From: Euphorbia lathyris
Lineage: Eukaryota > Streptophyta > Magnoliopsida > Malpighiales > Euphorbiaceae
Direction of reading: 5' to 3'
DNA: 64,000 nucleotides
Assembly (NCBI RefSeq): GCF_963576675.1
Contig: NC_088918.1
Location: 43,681,501-43,745,500, forward strand
Shown: piece after piece, positions 56,991-64,000 of the stretch
Position numbering within the stretch: position 1 is the first letter of the stretch
How the letters are laid out: each line of letters starts with the position of its first letter
The notes under the pieces: generated by a model
What the model saw: only the letters and a program-made list of their open reading frames with translations
Database searches by the model: none
What the model was told of the DNA's origin: nothing
Translations under genes and position numbers: made by a program

Positions 56991-58149
56991 GCCCCCCTCT
57001 ATAATTGGGCCTTAGTGGACTCAGTTGGGCTTCCGTCAATTAATTAACATCTGTTTCTCTTTTGTGTTCCAAGTCTTATGTGTGACCCATTAGATTCTTA
57101 TTGCTTCTAGCCGTATACAACTATTAAATTAATTTCTCAAAATTACATTCAATCTTTGTATAACAGAATGAGTACGCGAACTGTGATTGGCAGATCCGAA
57201 ACATTCCCCCAGAGCTATAAGAAGACAGGTTGATTCCGTCGTTAACCTTTCCGTATTAGTTACAGTATAATTCGATCCTTTATCAACTACATCCTTGAAC
57301 AGAATCTTATGACTATGGATTATGTCAAGTCACATATAGCAAGACATTCGTTTTACTTGTACAGGCCGAGTTAACTCCAATTAGATAGGTTAAGTGAAAT
57401 CTCCATTTCAAGTCTTAAGCTATCACCTTGCAAGGATTTAGAGTCAAGTCTTCCACAAGCGATCCTTGGACGTATCTCCCATTTATCAGGAGTGACAAAT
57501 GTTGAATCCAATGTTAACTACCCTGCAATTACTTCCTGTGATACCCAACGTCTGCAGAACACACCCCAGAGTCATCCCTGTTATGGATCGTGTTAGAACA
57601 GGATCAAAGCATCACATTCCATAATCTAGAATCACTAATTAACATTCCTTTGAGTTTGAGGATTACTTATACCTATTAATACCAATGAGATGAACATGTG
57701 ACAAGGATAAATCTACCCATCCTGTTATCTCAAGTCGGGCCCCCAATCCTGATGAACCCTTTCATTGGATCCATGCAACTGTCCAGATATCTACATATCT
57801 GAAGCTTGTGAGATCAGCTCTCTGTGTCGACAGAAAACATTATTACATGCAAGTCTTAACAGTGTTATGTCAATCCCTATTCAAAACATATCACTTGACT
57901 TAGGGTGGTTTTAAGTTTATTAGTTTATTATAATGTTTTGTCACACTTCATGCTTGTATGAACACTTTATAATCACTTTAAATAAACTTAGGGATTTCCT
58001 TTTATTTAGACTTATTTAGTTCTTTAAAAGTGGTTGCCTTTATACAGTTATGAAACCATATCTTATTAAAACAAATGACATAAAGAACAATTCATTTACA
58101 GTAGGTTTATATCCTGAAACAATTGTCTATAGGACACTAAACCCCAACA
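56991..58149 (-). mobile_element. Truncated copia LTR
   Basis: It matches the LTR family of 44645-46508 from GCCCCCCTCTAT to CCCCAACA at 58149 but lacks the first ~700 bp (the TGAAGGAAAT end). No purine tract or primer site follows. Probably a solo LTR truncated by a deletion that also removed the Athila internal region. Confidence 0.82.
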
Positions 58150-58264
58150 TTTTGCTCATGTGGTTTGAAATTATTGTTTGAGGTTGTACAAACTGATCCT
58201 ATTCTAGTATTCCTATCGACTTAAGTTCGAATGGTTAGTGTTCATTTGGGTTCTGCGTTCTTAG
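58150..58264. other. Short unique DNA left of the second copia element
   Basis: Unique-looking sequence. It resumes at 63225 beyond the copia element. It may be intron of the gene whose possible last exon is at 63593. Confidence 0.4.
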
Positions 58265-58883
58265 TGTTATGAAGTCCCAATTAATGAGGGACTATTTTTG
58301 TAATTTGTATTAATGAGGGACTATCTTATGTAATTTGTATATTAAAAAAAAGAGAAAGAAGGAAAGTCAAGATAATTTATTAGGGTGGCACCGAATTCGG
58401 CGCCATCCAACTATTTAATTCATTGCCAGCAAGTTGCTAGCAATGTCCCCTCTTTGGCATTATAAAATGCCAAAGAGGGATGACAATATTTTTTGGATGT
58501 GAGGGAGCATAAGCAGATTGAGAGTGAGCAAGAGTATTTTGCCAGAGTTGAGAGCCAATTATTCATAGAGAGTTAGAGTGATTTGAGGGTAGTCTAATTA
58601 TTTTCAAGGAGAGACAAAATAACAAGATAATTATTTTGGGGTATTTTTGGGAAACATCTGAGTGCTACTATTTTGGTCTTATCTCATTGTAACTTTAGAA
58701 AGTTTCTAGAGAACGCCCTCTTTGTACGCCTACTATTATATAGTGGGAGAATTTACTCTCGAGTTTATCCGTAAACGTAGTCCGTAAGGGCGAACCACGT
58801 TAAATTATCAATGTCATTTTTATTGATTATTTTGCTCGTCAATATTGTTCTACGGAATAATTTTTTCGTCTTTATTCCCAACA
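58265..58883 (+). repeat. 5' LTR of the short-LTR copia element
   Basis: It contains two copies of TTAATGAGGGACTAT about 34 bp apart near the start and an inverted pair GCCAAAGAGG/CCTCTTTGGC near 58450-58482. The latter recurs in the 3' LTR at about 63071-63105. Confidence 0.9.
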
Positions 58884-58906
58884 ACTGGTATCCGAGCCTA
58901 GTCAAC

Positions 58907-61900
58907 ATGAAGGTAAAATTGACAAGCAAAATGGTGAGTCTAAATGGCTCAAACTACCACATATGGAGAAGCAAAATGAAGGATCTATGTGACGAAGATG
59001 CATGTACCTGTGTTTGGGACAGATAAACCCGACAACAAGTCGGATGGAGACTGGGGCTTTGAGCACGGGCAAGTCTACGGCTTTATCTGACAGTTTTTTT
59101 ATGATAATGTGTACAATCACATTGCTGGCGAAACTCATGCACGAACATTGTGGAATAAGCTCGAGGATTTGTACGCCTTAAAGATAGGCAACAATAAATT
59201 ATTTTATGTGACCAAATTGATTCAACTGAAATATCGAGACGGTACTTTTCTTGCAGACCACTTAAACGAGTTCCAAGGGATCGTGGATCAACTTTCCAGT
59301 ATGGGGCTTAAAATTGAAAATGAGCTCACTCCTTTACTATCGCTGGCTTCCTTACCAGAGTCATGGGAGACTTTAAGAATTTCACTTTCAAACTCAGCAC
59401 CAGTTGGCAAAATTTCCATGGAGTTTGTCAAAAGTGGAATTTTAAATGAAGAGATGCGGCGCAGGATGCAAGGAGCCTCTACATCACAATCAGATGTTCT
59501 GATTGTAAATTCTAGAGGAAGGAGCGAAGGTAAAGGATCCAAAGACAAAGGCAATAGCAGGGGGAAATCTAACAAGTATGCCAATGTTGAGTGCCATCAC
59601 TGCAAGAAAAAGGGCCACATCAAAAGATTCTGCAAGAAGCTCAAGCAAGAGAAAAGCAAAAGCAAGGAAGAGAAGAGAGATGACAGTACCGATGACGAAC
59701 GAGCAAATATTGTCTACGATGCTGATATTATCAATCTTGTGACCCAGGAGACTAGTTGGGTGATTGATAGTGGTGCTACTATTCATGCCACGCCTCGAAG
59801 GGAATTTTTCTCATCTTACACACCAGGATATTTCGGTGTTGTAAAGATGGGAAATGACAACTTCTCCAAAGTTGTAGGAAAAGGTGACATTCACCTAGAA
59901 GCTGAGAATGACATGAAGTTAGTGCTGAAAGATGTTAGGCATGTTCCAGATATACGCTTGAATCTGATCTCTGTAGACAAGCTTGATGAAGAAGGCTTTT
60001 GTAATACCTTCCGCAATGGCCAATGGAAGCTCACCAAAGGTTCAATGGTGGTTGCAAGAGGTAAAAGGTAATCAAGGCTGTATCTAATACAGATAAAGCT
60101 CTGACAAGAAGCGGTCAACGCGGTGGAGAATGAAAACACAATCGAATTTTGGTATAGACGCCTCACGCACATGCCTGAGAAAGGTATGACACACTTAGAC
60201 AAGAAGAATATTCTGACTGGATTGGATCATGTTAATTTAAATAAATGTGCTAACTGTTTGACCGGAAAACAAAATATAGTTGCTTTCAAGAGTTCCTCTC
60301 CTTCTAGAGTGGAAAATATATTAGATCTGGTACACTCAGATCTATGTGGGCCATTTCCTAAGTCACTTGGTGGTGCTCATTACTTTGTGACTTTCATAGA
60401 TGACCACTCTAGAAAAACATGGGTGTACACTCTGAAATCAAAAGATCAAGTGTTATATGTTTTCAAGCATTTTGTAGCCCAGGTTGAGAGACAAACTGGC
60501 AAGAAGCTGAAATGCATTCAGACAGATAATGGCGGAGAGTACAATGGTCCATTTAATGTGTACTGCAAGGAGCATGGTATTCGACATCAACAAACCCCTC
60601 CAAAAACACCACATCTGAACGGGTTGGTTGAAAGGATGAACATAACTTTAATGGAGAGAGTCAGATGCTTACTCTCACATTCAAAGTTGCCAAAAGAGTT
60701 CTGGGGTGAAGCTCTAGTCACAACAGCTTATATTCTGAATCTTTCACCATGTATGTTGTTGGCTTACGATGTTCCAAAAAAGGTGTGGTTTGGAAAAGAC
60801 TGTTCCTACAAACATCTGCGGGTGTTTGGTTGTAAAGCTTTTGTCCACATTCCCAGGGATGAAAGATCCAAGCTTGATGTCAAAACCAAAGAGTGTGTAT
60901 TTATTAGTTATAGCCAAGATGAATTTGGCTATAAGTTCTTTGATCTAGTCCAGAAGAAGTCAATTAGAAGCCGTGATGCGGTCTTTATGGAAGACCGGAT
61001 GATTAAAGACATTGAGAAGTATGGAAAAGATGCCTCCGGACCTGAAACTAGCTCACCAAGCCTTCACTTAGTGCCTCCAACAACGATGCCAAGACAAGTT
61101 GGAGAAGAAATTCAAATTGATCAACCAGACATAGTTGCTCAAGACGCTCCCATTCAGAATGAACCAGTTGATGCTGATGAAGAAGTTCACCATCAACCAC
61201 CAGTTGCAGAACATTCTCCAGTTCGAACAAGATCCGGTAGAGCTATTCAATATTCTACTAGATATTCTCCGAATGATTATGTCCTAGTGACTGAAGAGGG
61301 AGAACCAGAAAGCTTTGAAGAAGCCATGGATGATGAACACAAGCAAAAGTGGATCGAGGCCATACAAGATGAGATGAAATCCTTACATAAGAATAAAACT
61401 TTTGAGCTGGTGAAGTTGCCTAAAGGCAAGAAGGCTTTGAAGAACATATGGGTGTTCAAAATCAAGAACGAAGAAGCTAGCTCACAACCAAGATTCAAAG
61501 CCAGATTGGTTGTGAAGGGATACAGTCAAAGAAAAAGCATCGACTTTGACGAGATTTTCTCACTGGTGGTGAAGATTACATCCATTCGTACTGTGCTGGG
61601 GTTAGTAGCAAGTCAAAACTTGGAGGTTGAGCAAATGGATGTGAAGACTGACTTCCTACATGGTGATTTGGAAGAAGAAATATACATGGAGCAGCCAGAG
61701 GGTTTCAAGAAGAAAGGAAAAGAGGATTATGTTTGCAAGCTAAAGAAGAGTCTCTACGGCTTAAAGTAGGCACTAAAACAGTGGTACAAGAAGTTCGAGT
61801 TAGTTATGGGGGAGCAAGGCTACAAGAAGACTACTTCAGGTCACTGCGTCTTCGTTCAAAAATTCTCTGATGATGATTTTATTATTTTATTGCTCTATGT

Positions 61901-62935
61901 GGATGATATGTTGATTGTTGGCAGGAACATCTCTAGAATTAATAATCTGAAGAAACAGTTGAGCAAGTCTTTTGCCATGAAAGACTTGGGACTAGCAAAA
62001 CAAATTCTTGGGATGGGAATTATTCAAGACAGAAGCGCTAAGAAGATATGGTTGTCGCAGGAGAAGTACATTGAGAAAGTACTTCAAAGGTTTAAGATGG
62101 ATAAAGCTAAAATGGTTGGTTGTCCTCTTGCTAGTCATTTTAAACTCAGTTCCAAGCAGAGCCCTTCTACTGAGAAAGAGAAGGAAGAAATGAGCAGAGT
62201 TCCATATGCTTCAGCAGTCGGAAGTCTAATGTACGCCATAATATACACACGACTGGATATTGCACATGCAGTTAGTGTCGTGATTAGATCCCTTTCATAT
62301 CCAGGAAAGGAACATTGGGAGGCTGTTAAATGGATATTCAGGTATCTTCGCGGTAGTTCAAAAAAGTGTTTATGTTTTGGAGATACCTAACCGGTGCTAG
62401 TTGGCTACACAAATGGAGATATGGCTGGTGATGCTGACATAAGGAAGTCTACATCAGGTTACCTAATTACATTTGCAGGGGAAGCTGTGTCATGGCAGTC
62501 AAAACTACAAAAGTGTGTCACACTTTCCACGACTGGAGCAGAATTCATTGCAGCAACGGAAGCGTGTAAAGAGTTGTTATGGATGAAGAAGTTTTTTTTA
62601 ACGAACTTGGCTTCCGTCAGGAAAAATATCAGTTATTTTGTGATAGTCAGAGTGCTATTCACCTTGGAAAGAATTCCTCTTTCCGTTCCAGATCAAAGCA
62701 TATTGATATGAGATATCATTGGATCAGGGATGTGTTAGAGATGGAGCTATTACAGCTTGAGAAGATCCACACTGATGAAAATGGATCAGACATGTTAACG
62801 AATGTCTTACCAAGGGAGAAGTTCGAATACTATCGAATAGCTGCAGCGGTAACAAAAGCCCCCCATATAATCGGGAGAGGGAGAATTGTTGAGGAGTCAC
62901 AATTAATGAGGGACTATTTTTATAATTTGTATTAA
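58907..62935 (+). pseudogene. Copia gag-pol gene, several breaks
   Basis: It starts at ATG 58907. The gag N-terminus (MVSLNGSNYHIW) runs into a frameshift near 58990-59010 and a TGA near 59088. The frame 59109-60071 then covers gag, the zinc knuckle CHHCKKKGHIKRFC and protease WVIDSGATIHA. Stops at about 60070 and 60100 precede the frame 60123-61769 with integrase (CANCLTGK, HSDLCGP, FIDDHSRKTWVY, QTDNGGEYNG) and the start of reverse transcriptase (QMDVKTDFLHG). A TAG at 61767-61769 separates LYVDDMLIVG (frame 61806-62390). A further stop at 62388-62390 and a frameshift at a T run (62589-62597) split RNase H (STTGAEFIAATEACKE; CDSQSAIHL; KHIDMRYHWIRD). The integrase zinc site also has Tyr where the first His is usual. 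Long inactive. Confidence 0.9.
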
Positions 62936-63224
62936 TAAGGGACTATCTTATGTAATTTGTATATTAAAAAAAATAGAGAAAGAAGGAAAGTCAAGATAAT
63001 TTATTAGGGTGGCACCGAATTCGGCGCCACTCAACTATTTAATTCATTGCCAGCAAGTTGCTGGCAATGCCCCTCTTTGGCATTATAAAATGCCAAAGAG
63101 GGATGGCAATATTTTTTGGATGTGAGGGAGCATAAGAAGATTAAATTATCGGTGTCATTTTTATTGATTATTTTGCTCGTCAATATTTTTCTACGAAATA
63201 ATTTTTTCGCCGTTATTCCCAACA
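62887..63224 (+). repeat. 3' LTR of the short-LTR copia element, internally deleted
   Basis: It begins TGTTGAGGAGTC and matches the 5' LTR to about 63140, then jumps to the last ~80 bp, omitting the part equivalent to 58521-58800. It ends CCCAACA at 63224. Confidence 0.85.
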
Positions 63225-63414
63225 CTTAGTTGGGTTTTGCGCTAGTCTCTGCATCTGGGTAGTAAGTTGAGCTAAATAAGAATTTACTCTCGAGTTTGTT
63301 CGTGGACGTAGTCCGTAAGGGCGAACCACGTTAAATTATCGGTGTCATTTTTATTGATTATTTTGCTCGTCAATATTTTTCTACGAAATAATTTTTTCGC
63401 CGTTATTCCCAACA
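63225..63414 (+). repeat. 190-bp duplication of flank plus LTR end
   Basis: After CTTAG and about 55 bp of flanking DNA, a second copy of LTR sequence (from TTTACTCTCGAG onward) ends CCCAACA at 63414. It is again followed by CTTAGTTGGG and the same flank. It includes LTR bases that the first 3' LTR copy lacks. Confidence 0.85.
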
Positions 63415-64000
63415 CTTAGTTGGGTTTTGCGCTAGTCTCTGCATCTGGATAGTAAGTTGAGCTAAATGTGAAATTCTAGTTGTTTAAGTTGTGTAAAACT
63501 GATCACTTTAGTATATTAAAACTTGGGTTTACTGAAAAGTATCTCAATTTGTAGTTTACAGTGTTATTCAACTGAACTGCTATAATTTTCAGGTGAAAAA
63601 CTGGGCAGCAAAGGTGCTTAAGGCTGATTAATGCATTTTCCAATGACTGTTAAACATAAAAAAATTTAAATTAAATTTAAATTAATTCGGGTTTTGTGTG
63701 TTTTTATCAGTAACTACGGTTTTAATTCATATTAGTAATAGTGTCTAGTTACCGATTAAAGATGCATCTTAAACTTAAGATGAGGACTGAGCCACTTGAG
63801 GGAATTGTTGTGTTGTTTAAGATTTGACAAAATTATATGATGACATGATTGCTCAATGAAATTTGTGGCTTGTAACTTTTGTGATTAATGATATGTATAT
63901 ATTTTTTGTTTTTATTGGAGCTGAATCAAATCAACAAAGTTATGTAATTTGGACAAGTAATTATTTGTGCTTAATTATTAATTTATGTTGAAAACTTTGG
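63415..64000 (+). other. Host flanking DNA right of the copia element
   Basis: AT-rich, apparently unique sequence. Apart from the possible exon at 63593-63631 I see no feature. The part after the exon could be a 3' UTR. Confidence 0.4.
63593..63631 (+). CDS. Possible terminal exon of an unidentified host gene
   Basis: A pyrimidine-rich tract ending TATAATTTTCAG is followed by 12 codons, VKNWAAKVLKAD, and a TAA. The layout fits a last coding exon with a 3' UTR after it. The upstream exons would lie left of the transposon cluster or outside the window. The gene cannot be identified from 12 residues. The alternative is chance. Confidence 0.3.
   Translation: MKNWAAKVLKAD

Larger units (their letters stand above)
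58265..63224 (+). mobile_element. Copia retrotransposon (short LTRs), decayed
   Basis: The 5' LTR is 58265-58883 (619 bp, TGTTATG...CCCAACA). The primer site TGGTATCCGAGCC at 58886-58898 has one mismatch to tRNA-iMet. The purine tract GGGAGAGGGAGAA lies before the 3' LTR, which starts at 62887. The target duplication CTTAG is at 58260-58264 and 63225-63229. The 3' LTR lacks about 280 bp internally. A duplicate of its end plus flank follows to about 63414. The gag-pol gene is broken in several places. The style is Tork-like, with limited certainty. Confidence 0.9.

Overview
This is nuclear DNA of a eudicot plant and is dominated by transposons. The evidence is AT-rich intergenic sequence, GT-AG introns, Ty1/copia and Ty3/gypsy (Athila-type) LTR retrotransposons with plant tRNA-iMet and tRNA-Asp primer sites, L1-type LINEs with an RNase H tail, CACTA and Mutator-like DNA transposons, and one intact multi-exon plant gene. 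The species cannot be named from the sequence. I saw no rRNA, tRNA or CRISPR locus.

Left part (1-20,793): the 3' end of a SIRE-like copia element (LTR 290-1713) abuts one decayed minus-strand LINE. That LINE has been split by a 12.8-kb Athila-like gypsy element (1779-14565, duplication ACAAT), a solo gypsy LTR (14709-16224, AACCA) and a solo copia LTR (16727-19824, ACTTC). Inside the Athila-like element lies a CACTA transposon (8272-12825, ACA) carrying a decayed piece of an autoinhibited Ca2+-ATPase gene. Inside the solo copia LTR lies a Mutator-like element (18002-19267, TAGATTATA) carrying a piece of an NFD4-like membrane transporter gene.

Middle (20,794-33,770): a second Mutator-like element of the same family (20803-28182, TATTATTTA) holds a nearly full-length LINE (about 21677-27407) and an unrecognised captured exon. 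Its right end is about 630 bp upstream of the only intact host gene, an 8-exon gene for a 470-residue WD40-like (transducin-type) protein (28813-32399) with a small Harbinger-type MITE in its last intron. A foldback repeat with two abutting perfect hairpins follows (33291-33740).

Right part (33,770-64,000): a gypsy gag fragment is followed by a second Athila-like element. It has a gag remnant and an intact-length extra ORF but no pol, and a multi-hairpin foldback lies in its spacer. Its second LTR is split by a solo copia LTR, which is itself split by a copia element (44645-54061). That second Athila-like LTR is again followed by a primer binding site, so it is the middle LTR of a recombined tandem array. 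A truncated copia LTR, a decayed copia element (58265-63224) with a 190-bp duplication at its right edge, and a possible terminal exon of another host gene complete the window.

The most unusual theme is that at least five unrelated element families carry their own GC-rich, self-complementary words, usually as closely spaced pairs, in LTRs or non-coding spacers. All coordinates and target-site duplications were read by eye; percent differences are manual counts.
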